A DNA stretch of 64,000 bases from RGVD01 sp040403075 (GTDB lineage Bacteria > Bacteroidota > Bacteroidia > UKL13-3): contig JBBALJ010000004.1 in assembly GCA_040403075.1 (NCBI GenBank), positions 12,877-76,876 of the forward strand, in the 5' to 3' direction. The translations under genes and the position numbers were made by a program. The notes under the pieces are model-generated. The model was not told the origin of the DNA, did not search any database, and was given only the letters and a program-made list of their open reading frames with translations. Shown piece after piece: positions 43,417 to 51,583 of the stretch (position 1 is the stretch's first letter; every line of letters begins with the position of its first letter).

Positions 43417-44802
43417 ATGAAATCAAAAATAAAACTACTCTTGATGCTAATGACAGCTAGTATTGGGATGATGAAAGCACAAACCCAAGAGGTGAAAAAA
43501 TTCACATTGAATGACGCAATTTCATTTGCTAAACAAAACAATTTGTCTTATCAAAATTCAAGATTAGATGAATTAACTGCACAAAAGACTGTGAATGAAT
43601 TATTGGCTAATGGATTACCTCAGGCAAATGGAGAGTTATCGTACAATAGAAATATAGATATTCCAGTTACTCCATTACCCGATTTTATAACTCCAAGTGT
43701 AATCTTCGCCAATCAAAAGTATTTTGGTCTGAGCCCAACTGAAAAATATATACAAGGTCAGCCTGTTCCTGTTGCTTTTGGACAAAAAAACTCAGCAACT
43801 GCAAGTATAACTATCGGGCAACTCCTATTTGATGGCACTTTCTTTTTAGGTGTGAAGGCCGCAAAAGAATATGTAAAGTTATCTACTTTAACCAAACGTA
43901 AAACCGAAATTGATGTTGAAGCGGATGTAACAAAGGCGTATTATCTTGTTTTATTAAACGAAGAACGTTTAATCCAGGTTAATAAAAATATTGACTTAAT
44001 GGAAAAAAGTTTGGCTGATCTTCGTGAAATTTATAAAGCAGGATTGACTGAAAAAATTGACCTTGACAGACTAGAACTGAGTTATTCAAATGCAAAAATA
44101 TCGCGAGACCAAATAAAAGATTTTACTGCCACTACTTATCAAATGTTAAAAATGAATATGGGTGCTCCAATGGCTGATAATATTGTTTTAACTGATAAGC
44201 TGAGTGATTTGTCTGGACAGGGTTCAATAAACTTGGAGATTGCATCAAACGACTACAGCAAAAGAATTGAATACCAAATGGCTGAGCAAGGTTTGAAATT
44301 AAATAAGCTCGACAGAAAAAGATATTTGACTGGTTACATGCCAACGATCACTGCTTTTGCATCATTGGGCAGAAATACCTTTAGCAATGACTTTAGTGAT
44401 TTAGGAAATTCTTGGTTTCCATCCACCATTGTTGGAGGCAAAATCAGCGTTCCTCTATTTGATGGATTTAGAAAACATGCCCAAACTCAAAAGGCAAGTA
44501 TTTCAATTAAAAAAACTGAGAACCTGAAAAAGAATTTAGAAAATGCAATAGATATAGAGCGATTCAATGCAAAGACAAGTTATCTGAGAACAAAAGAGCA
44601 AGTTCTTACCCAAAAGCAAAACATGGATTTAGCAGAACAAATATTTAAAAGAGCTCAATTAAAATTAAAGGAAGGAGTTGGCTCAAGTACCGAATTATTA
44701 ATGGCCGAAACTGAATTAAAAAACGCACAAACTAACTATTTGAGTACATTATATGATTTAATGGTAGCACAAGTAAATGTTAAAAAATCAATTGGATACT
44801 AA
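43417..44802 (+). CDS. TolC-family outer-membrane efflux protein
   Basis: A 461-residue outer-membrane channel for the RND pump encoded downstream. A signal peptide (about 1-21, ending MMKAQ) is followed by the two OEP repeats: FTLNDAISFAKQNNLSYQNSRL near the start and long alpha-helical sections with heptad pattern (LVLLNEERLIQVNKNIDLM and RFNAKTSYLRTKEQVLTQKQ). The end, SSTELLMAETELKNAQTNYLSTLYDLMVAQ, here only noted in pieces, is the standard TolC closing helix. Seven nucleotides after tetR. Confidence 0.93.
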   Translation: MKSKIKLLLMLMTASIGMMKAQTQEVKKFTLNDAISFAKQNNLSYQNSRLDELTAQKTVNELLANGLPQANGELSYNRNIDIPVTPLPDFITPSVIFANQKYFGLSPTEKYIQGQPVPVAFGQKNSATASITIGQLLFDGTFFLGVKAAKEYVKLSTLTKRKTEIDVEADVTKAYYLVLLNEERLIQVNKNIDLMEKSLADLREIYKAGLTEKIDLDRLELSYSNAKISRDQIKDFTATTYQMLKMNMGAPMADNIVLTDKLSDLSGQGSINLEIASNDYSKRIEYQMAEQGLKLNKLDRKRYLTGYMPTITAFASLGRNTFSNDFSDLGNSWFPSTIVGGKISVPLFDGFRKHAQTQKASISIKKTENLKKNLENAIDIERFNAKTSYLRTKEQVLTQKQNMDLAEQIFKRAQLKLKEGVGSSTELLMAETELKNAQTNYLSTLYDLMVAQVNVKKSIGY

Positions 44803-44824
44803 TTAAATATTAAAATAATAAATA

Positions 44825-45961
44825 ATGAAAACAATAAAAACAATCATTTTAAGCATATCGGCAATTAGTATTATTGCTGCATGTGGCGGAAATACAGATA
44901 GTATTGAAGCTAAACAAGCTAAGTTAGAAAAACTAAAATCTGAACAAGCTGCTCTTATTACTCAAATTAAAACTTTAGAGGATGAAATAAAATCTAGTGG
45001 AGCCAAAATTGAATCACATGAAAAGGTGGTAAATGTGGCCGTTACTGCCATAGAAACGAGTAGCTTTAAACATTATATTGATGTTCAAGGTAGAGTTGAT
45101 GGAGATGAAAATACAACCATAAGTGCAAAAGTTCCAGGATTGGTTTTAAATGTGATTGCAAAACCAGGCACTGTTGTTAAAGCAGGTCAAGTGTTGGCTG
45201 AATTGGATGGCAGTGCAGTTAGAAAACAAATCCAATCAATGGAAACTAACCTTACATTATTAACAGATTTGTATAACAAGCAAAAAGCACTTTGGGACAA
45301 ACAAATTGGATCTGAAATACAATACAAGCAAGCTAAAGCAAACAAAGAATCTTTAGAGCAACAAGTTTCAGCTATGCGCGAGCAATTGGGCATGTACAAA
45401 ATTACATCTCCTGTTAATGGAACCATCGATGTTGTTAATCTAAAAATCGGTCAAACCGCTGCACCTGGAATGCCTTACTTTTCAATTGTAAACTTTAATA
45501 AATTAAAAGTAAAAGCAGATGTTGCTGAAACTTATGCAAGTAAGATTAGAGAAGGAAATGAAGCATTGATTCAGTTTCCAGACATTAATAAATCTATCCA
45601 AGCAAAGGTTACTTATAGTGGAAAAGGCATTAGTACCTTAAATAGAACTTTTGGTGTTGAAATGGCTTTACCAAGTGATAACAGCTATTTACCAAATATG
45701 ATTGCTGTAGTGAAAATTGTAGATTATTCAGCAGAGAATGTAATTGTAATACCAGTTAACTGCATTCAATCAAGCGAAGATGGCTCACATGTTTTTGTTG
45801 CCGTTAACGAAAATGGAAAAACAGTAGCAAAAAAACGCCTAGTGGTTATAAGCAATACATATAACGACAAAGCTGAAATTAGTTCAGGTTTAGAAAAGGG
45901 AGATAAATTAATTACTGAAGGTTATTCTGACTTGAATGACGGAGAGCTAATTAAGTTTTAA
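44825..45961 (+). CDS. RND efflux periplasmic adaptor subunit (membrane fusion lipoprotein)
   Basis: A 378-residue adaptor linking the inner-membrane pump to TolC. It starts with a lipoprotein signal (ISIIAACGGN, Cys20 probable lipid site), then a coiled-coil segment unusually placed before the lipoyl domain (about 27-68), the barrel-sandwich lipoyl domain (AKVPGLVLNVIAKPGTVVKAG), the helical hairpin (WDKQIGSEIQYKQAKANKES), and the beta-barrel and membrane-proximal domains. 22 nt after tolC. Confidence 0.93.
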   Translation: MKTIKTIILSISAISIIAACGGNTDSIEAKQAKLEKLKSEQAALITQIKTLEDEIKSSGAKIESHEKVVNVAVTAIETSSFKHYIDVQGRVDGDENTTISAKVPGLVLNVIAKPGTVVKAGQVLAELDGSAVRKQIQSMETNLTLLTDLYNKQKALWDKQIGSEIQYKQAKANKESLEQQVSAMREQLGMYKITSPVNGTIDVVNLKIGQTAAPGMPYFSIVNFNKLKVKADVAETYASKIREGNEALIQFPDINKSIQAKVTYSGKGISTLNRTFGVEMALPSDNSYLPNMIAVVKIVDYSAENVIVIPVNCIQSSEDGSHVFVAVNENGKTVAKKRLVVISNTYNDKAEISSGLEKGDKLITEGYSDLNDGELIKF

Positions 45962-46028
45962 TGGTTAGTTTAAATAATAATTAAATAAGAACAGCTGATG
46001 GCAAAATGCCTAAGCCAAAACCAAAAAT

Positions 46029-49000
46029 ATGTTAGATAAAATAAAAGAATTTAAGCCTTCATCATGGGCTATAAATAACAAAACAAGTATCTACATTATG
46101 ACTATCATTATTACCCTTGCGGGATTGGTTAGTTATAATGGATTACCAAAGGAACAATTTCCCGAGGTAGTGTTTCCTCAAATTATTGTGAGTACTGTGC
46201 AAGCAGGAACCTCACCAAAAGATATGGAGAACATTGTGACCAAGCACATTGAAAAAAGTGTTAAATCAATTTCAGGTGTAAAGAAGGTAACAAGTAATAC
46301 CATACAAAATGTAAGTTTAGTAACCGTTGAATTTAACACAGATGTTGAAATCCCTGTAGCCAAACAAAGGGTGAAAGATCAAGTTGATAAAGTGAGAAAA
46401 GATTTACCTCAAGTATTAACAAGTGAACCTTCGGTTATTGAAATAGATGTGTCGCAAATGCCCATAATGTATGTGCATTTATCGGGTGATTACCCTTTAG
46501 ATAAACTAAAAACATATGCTGAAGATTTACAAGATAAAATTGAAGGATTAAAAGAAATAACAAGGGCAGATATTGTTGGTGCGCTTGATAGAGAGGTTCA
46601 AATTAATCTGGATATGTACAAGATGCAAATTGCTGATGTGGCTATGTATGATGTGATGCAGGCAATAGGAAACGAAAATGTTACTATTAGCGGTGGATCG
46701 GTTAAAATGGATGGATTGCTAAGAGAGATTAATGTAGTAAGTCAGTATGTGGATGCAAAGAAAATAGGTGATTTAGCTATTCGTTCTGCGAGTGGTGCTA
46801 TCGTTTACTTACGCGATATTGCTGAAGTAAAAGATGGCTTTAAAGAGCAAGAGAGTTTTGCTCGCTTAGAGCACAAAAATGTTATAACTTTAAATATCGT
46901 AAAAAAGAGTGGTCAGAATCTAATTGATGCAAGTGATAAGATTCGTAAGCTATGTGATGAGATGAAGGAAACAAGATTTCCTGATGGACTTAAAATCACC
47001 GTTACAGGCGACCAATCTGATAAAACACGTGTAACGCTTCATGATTTGATTAACACAATTGTTATTGGTTTTATACTAGTAACTGTCATTCTAATGTTCT
47101 TCATGGGTGCCACCAATGCCTTATTTGTGGCAATGTCTGTGCCTTTATCAATGGCTGTTGCATTCTTGTTTTTACCGGCAATTGGATTCACATTAAACAT
47201 GATTGTTTTGTTTGCCTTTTTACTTGCCTTAGGTATTGTTGTGGATGATGCGATTGTTGTAATTGAAAATACTCATCGTATTTTTGAGAATGGAAAAGTA
47301 CCTATCAAACGAGCCGCAAAGTTAGCAGCAGGAGAGGTGTTTCTTCCCGTTCTTTCCGGTACTTTGACAACCTTAGCTCCATTTATTCCATTGGCATTTT
47401 GGCAAGGTGTTATTGGTAAATTTATGTTTTTTTTACCAGTAACCTTAATCATTACTTTGTTAGCTTCATTGGTAGTAGCATATATAATAAACCCAGTATT
47501 TGCTGTTGGTTTTATGAAAACGCATGAAGAAGAAGCTGCAGAGCGTAAGAACACAAAAGGATTTAAAATAACCTCAGTTGTATTTGCTGTGATAGCTCTT
47601 TTATCTTATTTGGGTGGAGGAATAGGACTGGGTAATTTTACAGTTGTGATATACTTATTGTATTGCTTGAATAGATTTGTATTATATAAAGCCATTGGTA
47701 ATTTCCAAAATAGAATTTGGCCATCTATTCAGGAAAGATATAAAAAAATTATTACATGGTGCTTGGTTGGCCGTAGACCTATTTTTATTTTATTAAGTAC
47801 AATAGGATTGTTGTTTTTTAGTTTCTTTTTAGTTGCTGTCCGTTCTCCAAAAATAGTTTTCTTCCCTCAAGCTTCGCCAAATTTTGTTTATACTTATATT
47901 CAAATGCCGATAGGTACTGACCAAGTAAAAACGGATTCAATTACCAAATTGGTGGAAGAAAGAATTTACAAAGAAATCGGAGATAGCAATAAAATTGTAG
48001 AATCTGTAATATCAAATGTGGCTATTGGTGCCGGTGACCCAAGTCAATTCGAGGCTGGTGCGCAATCTCACTTAGGTAAAGTTACAGTTGCATTTGTAGA
48101 ATTTGGAAAAAGACATGGAGAAGAAACCTTATTGTATTTAGATAGAATAAGAAATGTAGTTAAGGATATTCCGGGTGCACAAATCACTGTTGAACAAGAG
48201 AAGGGTGGCCCGCCTACAGGTAAGCCAGTAAATATTGAAATTATTGGTGATGAGTTTGATGAATTGACAACTGTTTCTAAAGATTTGAAACGATATCTTG
48301 ATTCGTTACAGATTCCAGGAATCGAAGAATTGAAATCTGATCTTGTAACCAATAAACCTGAGATATTAATTGAAGTTGATAGAGAAAGAGCAAACCGCGA
48401 AGGAATAACATCATCACAAATCGGCCAAGCTTTGCGTGGTGCAATTTTTGGTATAGAAGTTTCAAAATTCAAAGATGCAAATGATGATTATCCTATTCAA
48501 GTTAGATACAATGTAAATCAACGTAACAATATTGATGCATTGATGAACTTGAAAATAACCTATAGAGATATGAACATGGGCGGACAATTACGTTCAGTTC
48601 CACTATCATCTGTAGCCAAACTTAAATATAGCCAAACTTATGGAGGTATTAAACGTAAAAACCAAAAGCGTATGGTAACTTTAGGTTCAAATGTATTGGT
48701 TGGATATAATGCTAATGAAGTGGTGGCACAAGTAAAAAAAGCAGTAGCTAAGTTTGACCTTCCCAAAACAGTTACCGTTGACATGACAGGAGAGCAAGAA
48801 CAACAAGCAGAAACAGGGGCATTCTTAGGAAGAGCCATGTTAATTTCACTTGGACTTATATTTTTAATTTTAGTAACTCAGTTTAACTCTTTATCTAAAC
48901 CTGTGATTATTTTGAGTGAAATTATATTCAGTATCATCGGTGTATTATTAGGCTTTTCAATATTCAAAATGGATATGTCAATCTTAATGACTGGTATAGG

Positions 49001-49433
49001 TATTGTGGCCCTAGCAGGTATTGTGGTTAGAAATGGAATTTTGTTGGTTGAGTTTACTGATATCTTAATTGATAATGGAATGGAATTGAAAGAAGCCATC
49101 ATTGAAGCTGGTAGAACACGTATGACTCCTGTTATACTAACCGCCTCTGCTACCATTTTAGGCTTAGTTCCTTTAGCCGTTGGATTGAATATTGACTTTG
49201 TGACCTTGTTTACTCACGGAAATCCTCATATATATTTTGGTGGTGATAGTGTAGCTTTCTGGGGACCACTTTCATGGACCATGATTTTCGGGTTATTATT
49301 TGCTACTATCTTAACATTGATTTTGGTTCCTGTTATGTTACTTTTAAGTGAGAATTTAAAAACTAAAATTTACAAGACTAAGCCACAAGGCCATAAAAAA
49401 GACGATGACGAAATAATTTTAACAAATCATTAA
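46029..49433 (+). CDS. Efflux RND transporter permease
   Basis: Proton-driven inner-membrane pump of 1134 residues, the engine of the tripartite efflux system. Two groups of transmembrane helices and two large periplasmic loops are visible. The proton-relay pair is in LALGIVVDDAIVVIENTHRI of TM4. PIKRAAKLAAGEVFLPVLSG and, in the second half, EAGRTRMTPVILTASATILG match the conserved RND helices. The tail ends KKDDDEIILTNH. It fits the AcrB/MexB-like hydrophobe/amphiphile subfamily rather than the metal-ion one, since no Met-rich metal sites are seen. Substrate not determinable. Confidence 0.93.
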   Translation: MLDKIKEFKPSSWAINNKTSIYIMTIIITLAGLVSYNGLPKEQFPEVVFPQIIVSTVQAGTSPKDMENIVTKHIEKSVKSISGVKKVTSNTIQNVSLVTVEFNTDVEIPVAKQRVKDQVDKVRKDLPQVLTSEPSVIEIDVSQMPIMYVHLSGDYPLDKLKTYAEDLQDKIEGLKEITRADIVGALDREVQINLDMYKMQIADVAMYDVMQAIGNENVTISGGSVKMDGLLREINVVSQYVDAKKIGDLAIRSASGAIVYLRDIAEVKDGFKEQESFARLEHKNVITLNIVKKSGQNLIDASDKIRKLCDEMKETRFPDGLKITVTGDQSDKTRVTLHDLINTIVIGFILVTVILMFFMGATNALFVAMSVPLSMAVAFLFLPAIGFTLNMIVLFAFLLALGIVVDDAIVVIENTHRIFENGKVPIKRAAKLAAGEVFLPVLSGTLTTLAPFIPLAFWQGVIGKFMFFLPVTLIITLLASLVVAYIINPVFAVGFMKTHEEEAAERKNTKGFKITSVVFAVIALLSYLGGGIGLGNFTVVIYLLYCLNRFVLYKAIGNFQNRIWPSIQERYKKIITWCLVGRRPIFILLSTIGLLFFSFFLVAVRSPKIVFFPQASPNFVYTYIQMPIGTDQVKTDSITKLVEERIYKEIGDSNKIVESVISNVAIGAGDPSQFEAGAQSHLGKVTVAFVEFGKRHGEETLLYLDRIRNVVKDIPGAQITVEQEKGGPPTGKPVNIEIIGDEFDELTTVSKDLKRYLDSLQIPGIEELKSDLVTNKPEILIEVDRERANREGITSSQIGQALRGAIFGIEVSKFKDANDDYPIQVRYNVNQRNNIDALMNLKITYRDMNMGGQLRSVPLSSVAKLKYSQTYGGIKRKNQKRMVTLGSNVLVGYNANEVVAQVKKAVAKFDLPKTVTVDMTGEQEQQAETGAFLGRAMLISLGLIFLILVTQFNSLSKPVIILSEIIFSIIGVLLGFSIFKMDMSILMTGIGIVALAGIVVRNGILLVEFTDILIDNGMELKEAIIEAGRTRMTPVILTASATILGLVPLAVGLNIDFVTLFTHGNPHIYFGGDSVAFWGPLSWTMIFGLLFATILTLILVPVMLLLSENLKTKIYKTKPQGHKKDDDEIILTNH

Positions 49434-49495
49434 TTGCTGATTATTCGGCTTTTGTAAACGAATTGTAAAAAGTAGAATACTAACTACAAAAATTA

Positions 49496-49525
49496 TTTGT
49501 TTTCTGAAAACTAAAAATACATTTG
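49496..49525 (+). promoter_or_regulatory. Strong predicted promoter (TTTG-N18-TACATTTG)
   Basis: Minus-33 TTTG at 49496-49499, 18-nt spacer and minus-7 TACATTTG at 49518-49525. This is the best two-part match to the Bacteroidota consensus that I see in the window, and it is not at the start of a normal-sized gene. Confidence 0.6.
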
Positions 49526-49529
49526 TAAC

Positions 49530-49615
49530 GTTAATAAGGCACTGCACTTAGGGGTAGAAGTGCAATTTGTTTCATAGGCTAAACGGGGCTCGCGCAAGCG
49601 ACCCCGTTTTTTTGT
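49530..49615 (+). ncRNA. Candidate structured small RNA or leader/attenuator
   Basis: About 86 nt between a strong promoter and a terminator, with no coding sequence. It has a hairpin TGCACTT (49543-49549)/AAGTGCA (49558-49564) with an 8-nt purine-rich loop, and then the terminator hairpin. The loop bases GGGGT (49551-49555) are exactly complementary to ACCCC (49601-49605), the 3' arm of the terminator, so a pseudoknot or alternative fold is possible. It could be a free sRNA or the leader of the microprotein gene 16 nt downstream. I recognise no Rfam family. Confidence 0.5.
49581..49615 (+). terminator. GNRA-capped terminator hairpin
   Basis: Eight-base-pair stem AAACGGGG (49581-49588)/CCCCGTTT (49602-49609), a bulged C, then TCGC/GCGA closed by a GCAA tetraloop, followed by a T-run. 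It also lies about 150 nt after the RND stop codon and could end that transcript. Confidence 0.85.
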
Positions 49616-49623
49616 TATATTTG
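49616..49623 (+). promoter_or_regulatory. Putative minus-7 box (TATATTTG) of the microprotein gene
   Basis: Exact TAnnTTTG match ending 7 nt before the ATG at 49631. The minus-33 position falls in the preceding terminator and has no match, so the box may be fortuitous. Confidence 0.35.
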
Positions 49624-49630
49624 TAGCCCG

Positions 49631-49777
49631 ATGGCTACTTGCGGATATATATGCCCTTCATGTGAGGGAAAAGGTTATTTGGATGATGGAACTCCTTGTC
49701 AATGGTGCCAACCTATATTTGAGAAAACTGATTCAACTTCCGAGAATGAAACCATAGTCTACGATGAAGACAACTAA
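49631..49777 (+). CDS. 48-residue CXXC zinc-binding-like microprotein
   Basis: A short open frame below usual length limits, starting ATG 49631 and ending TAA 49775-49777. Translation begins MATCGYICPSCEGKGYLDDG and continues with a second pair CQWC, then an acidic tail rich in Glu and Asp. The pair CPSC-EGKGY and CQWC resembles half of a DnaJ-type CXXCXGXG zinc module. All cysteines pair in spacing CxxC-x11-CxxC-like. It is likely to bind zinc. No partner can be named. Located right after the terminator and before the 188-residue hypothetical gene. Confidence 0.6.
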   Translation: MATCGYICPSCEGKGYLDDGTPCQWCQPIFEKTDSTSENETIVYDEDN

Positions 49778-49841
49778 TTTTTCTTCCTTCCTTATCGAAA
49801 AAATACAATAATATCAAGTCTTTTCTTTTAGGATTTGCTTA

Positions 49842-49849
49842 TAGTTTTG
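49842..49849 (+). promoter_or_regulatory. Putative minus-7 box (TAGTTTTG) of the 49.9-kb gene
   Basis: Exact TAnnTTTG match ending 7 nt before the ATG at 49857. Confidence 0.4.
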
Positions 49850-49856
49850 TAGGTAG

Positions 49857-50423
49857 ATGCAAGACATAGAGCCACATTATTTATGGAGAGATTTTTATAA
49901 AAGCGAGGATGACGAACGCTCGCCCTTTTATGAAAGAGAGTATAGTGAATTTGAATATATCAACAAAGTTTACAATTACTTGCTTCACCCTCAGTGGGAC
50001 GAATTTGGTTCTACTACCTTATACTTAAAAATCCTTTATGTTGATTATAGGGAAGGCTTTGCTATCATTGAGATGATAGGTGAGTGGAATGATGCAATCA
50101 ACAATGATATCATGTTTCTTAAACGAGATGTAGTGGAAGAGTTTGAAGCCAATGGAATTAACAAGTTTATCTTGATTGGTGAAAACGTTTTAAATTTTCA
50201 TGCGAGCGATGATAGCTACTACGAAGAGTGGTTTCAAGATGTGGAAGAAGGCTGGATTGTTGCCATCAATTTTCAAGAGCATGTATTACAAGAATTTAGG
50301 CAAAACAACATTGACTATTACCTAAATTTTGGCGGAGAACTAGATAACCTAAATTGGCGCAAATTACTGCCAAATCAAGTTTATAGAAACGTTGAGAATA
50401 TTATTTCAAGAAGATTATCCTAG
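49857..50423 (+). CDS. Conserved hypothetical acidic protein, 188 residues
   Basis: Not recognised as a named family, though it looks like a conserved cytoplasmic Bacteroidota protein. There is no signal peptide. It is very rich in acidic and aromatic residues (WRDFYKSEDDERSPFYERE, YEEWFQDVEEGW). Alternating strands such as TTLYLKILYVDYREGFAIIEM and NKFILIGENVLNF suggest an alpha/beta fold. A minus-7 box lies 7 nt before the start. The stop overlaps by 4 nt the end of the convergent gene at 50420. Confidence 0.55.
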   Translation: MQDIEPHYLWRDFYKSEDDERSPFYEREYSEFEYINKVYNYLLHPQWDEFGSTTLYLKILYVDYREGFAIIEMIGEWNDAINNDIMFLKRDVVEEFEANGINKFILIGENVLNFHASDDSYYEEWFQDVEEGWIVAINFQEHVLQEFRQNNIDYYLNFGGELDNLNWRKLLPNQVYRNVENIISRRLS

Positions 50424-51100
50424 TAAAAACTTTCTCCTTTTAGGTATTTGGTTTTAAGTAGCGGGCAGATTTTATACCTTTCTTCTTTTGTATCTTCATA
50501 CAAGGCTTCTAAGGTTTCGTATACATATTTAATTCCTACCTTGTCTGACCATTCAAAGGGCCCAAAAGGATAATTGGTTCCTAGCTTCATGCTGGTGTCA
50601 ATGTCTTTCATGTTTGCTGTTCCTTCTTGCAGTGTATAGCATGCCTCATTAATTATCATGAAAATCACCCTTGGTGTTACCATGCCTACTCGGTCTTCGA
50701 CTAAGGTGTATTTCCAATTTAACTTTTCCATACAATCATTTAGGATGCCTTTGTCTTTTGTATTCAATAATGATACTTCAAAAAGACTTCGATTGATAAA
50801 GCTTGGCAAACCATTCATGCCAAATAAATAACAGTCGATTTGTTTGCCATAGTCGTGTTGGGCTTTGGCTAGTTGTTGTTTTATTGCCGAAACAAAAACG
50901 GGTTTCTTGCTCAGTCCTGCATAATATTTCAATTGATGAGGAAATTCATCAAAATTAAAGTCAAAAATGATGTCAAAATCATCTACATTGGCTGATGGAA
51001 AATTATTATCATCAAACCTAACTAAAGAATAATCAATAGATGAAAGCTTTATTTCTAATTCTTCTACCTGTGATTTTGTACCTCGCGCCAAAATTTTCAT
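50420..51100 (-). CDS. Degenerate 3-hydroxyacyl-CoA dehydrogenase-like protein
   Basis: A 226-residue protein from the ATG at 51100 (a GTG at 51118 would add six residues). The C-terminal part (about 130-226) is a 3HCDH C-terminal helical domain: VTPRVIFMIINEACYTLQEG, then LGTNYPFGPFEWSDKVG and a terminal YKICPLLKTKYLKGE. The N-terminal part occupies the place of the NAD-binding domain but has no GxGxxG; it starts KILARGTKSQ and is too short for a full Rossmann domain. It may therefore have lost dehydrogenase activity. Divergent from ridA with 41 nt between starts. Confidence 0.7.
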   Translation of the reverse strand: MKILARGTKSQVEELEIKLSSIDYSLVRFDDNNFPSANVDDFDIIFDFNFDEFPHQLKYYAGLSKKPVFVSAIKQQLAKAQHDYGKQIDCYLFGMNGLPSFINRSLFEVSLLNTKDKGILNDCMEKLNWKYTLVEDRVGMVTPRVIFMIINEACYTLQEGTANMKDIDTSMKLGTNYPFGPFEWSDKVGIKYVYETLEALYEDTKEERYKICPLLKTKYLKGESFY

Positions 51101-51141
51101 ATTCGCAACATATTTCACTCAAAACTAAAAACAAAATAATT

Positions 51142-51522
51142 ATGGAAAAGAAAATTATTACCAGTGCCAATGCACCTGCCCCAATTGGTCCATATAGCCA
51201 TGCAAATTTAATCGGAAACACACTTTATGTGAGTGGCCAAGTAGCAAAAGATGCCCAAACAGGCGAGATGGTTGTTGGAGATATCAAATCTGAAACCCGC
51301 AAAGTGATGCAAAATGTTGAAGCCATTTTGAAAGAAGCAGGAATGGATTTTACCAATGTTGTTAAAACCACTATTTTTTGTGTGAATTTGGGTGACTTTG
51401 CCTCAATAAATGAAGTATATGGTAGTTTTTTTACAGATAATTTCCCAGCTCGCGAAACGGTTCAAGTTTCAAAATTGCCTTTGAATGTAAACGTTGAGAT
51501 TAGTGTGATTGCTGTTAAATAA
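51142..51522 (+). CDS. ridA: RidA family enamine/imine deaminase
   Basis: A 126-residue protein from the ATG at 51142. It detoxifies reactive enamines such as 2-aminoacrylate. The family features are NAPAPIGPYSHANLIGNTLY, VSGQVAKDAQTGEMVVGDI, VEAILKEAGMDFTNVVKTTIF, and the end NVEISVIAVK. The catalytic Arg lies in PARETVQVSKLP. The frame is open further upstream to 51040, giving a leader that mimics a signal peptide, but that leader is antisense to the neighbouring gene, so I rejected it. It is separate from pgk by 61 nt. Confidence 0.94.
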   Translation: MEKKIITSANAPAPIGPYSHANLIGNTLYVSGQVAKDAQTGEMVVGDIKSETRKVMQNVEAILKEAGMDFTNVVKTTIFCVNLGDFASINEVYGSFFTDNFPARETVQVSKLPLNVNVEISVIAVK

Positions 51523-51583
51523 GATAAGCACAAATTTCATTGATAAGAAAATTGGCCAAGAAAATTTTTAATAAATAGTAACT

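Noticed and set aside
51040..51141. Signal-peptide-like leader in front of RidA (MKALFLILLPVILYLAP start)
   Set aside because: The region is antisense to the convincingly coding 3HCDH-like gene, and the RidA family begins at the ATG at 51142. The hydrophobic leader is most likely a frame coincidence.
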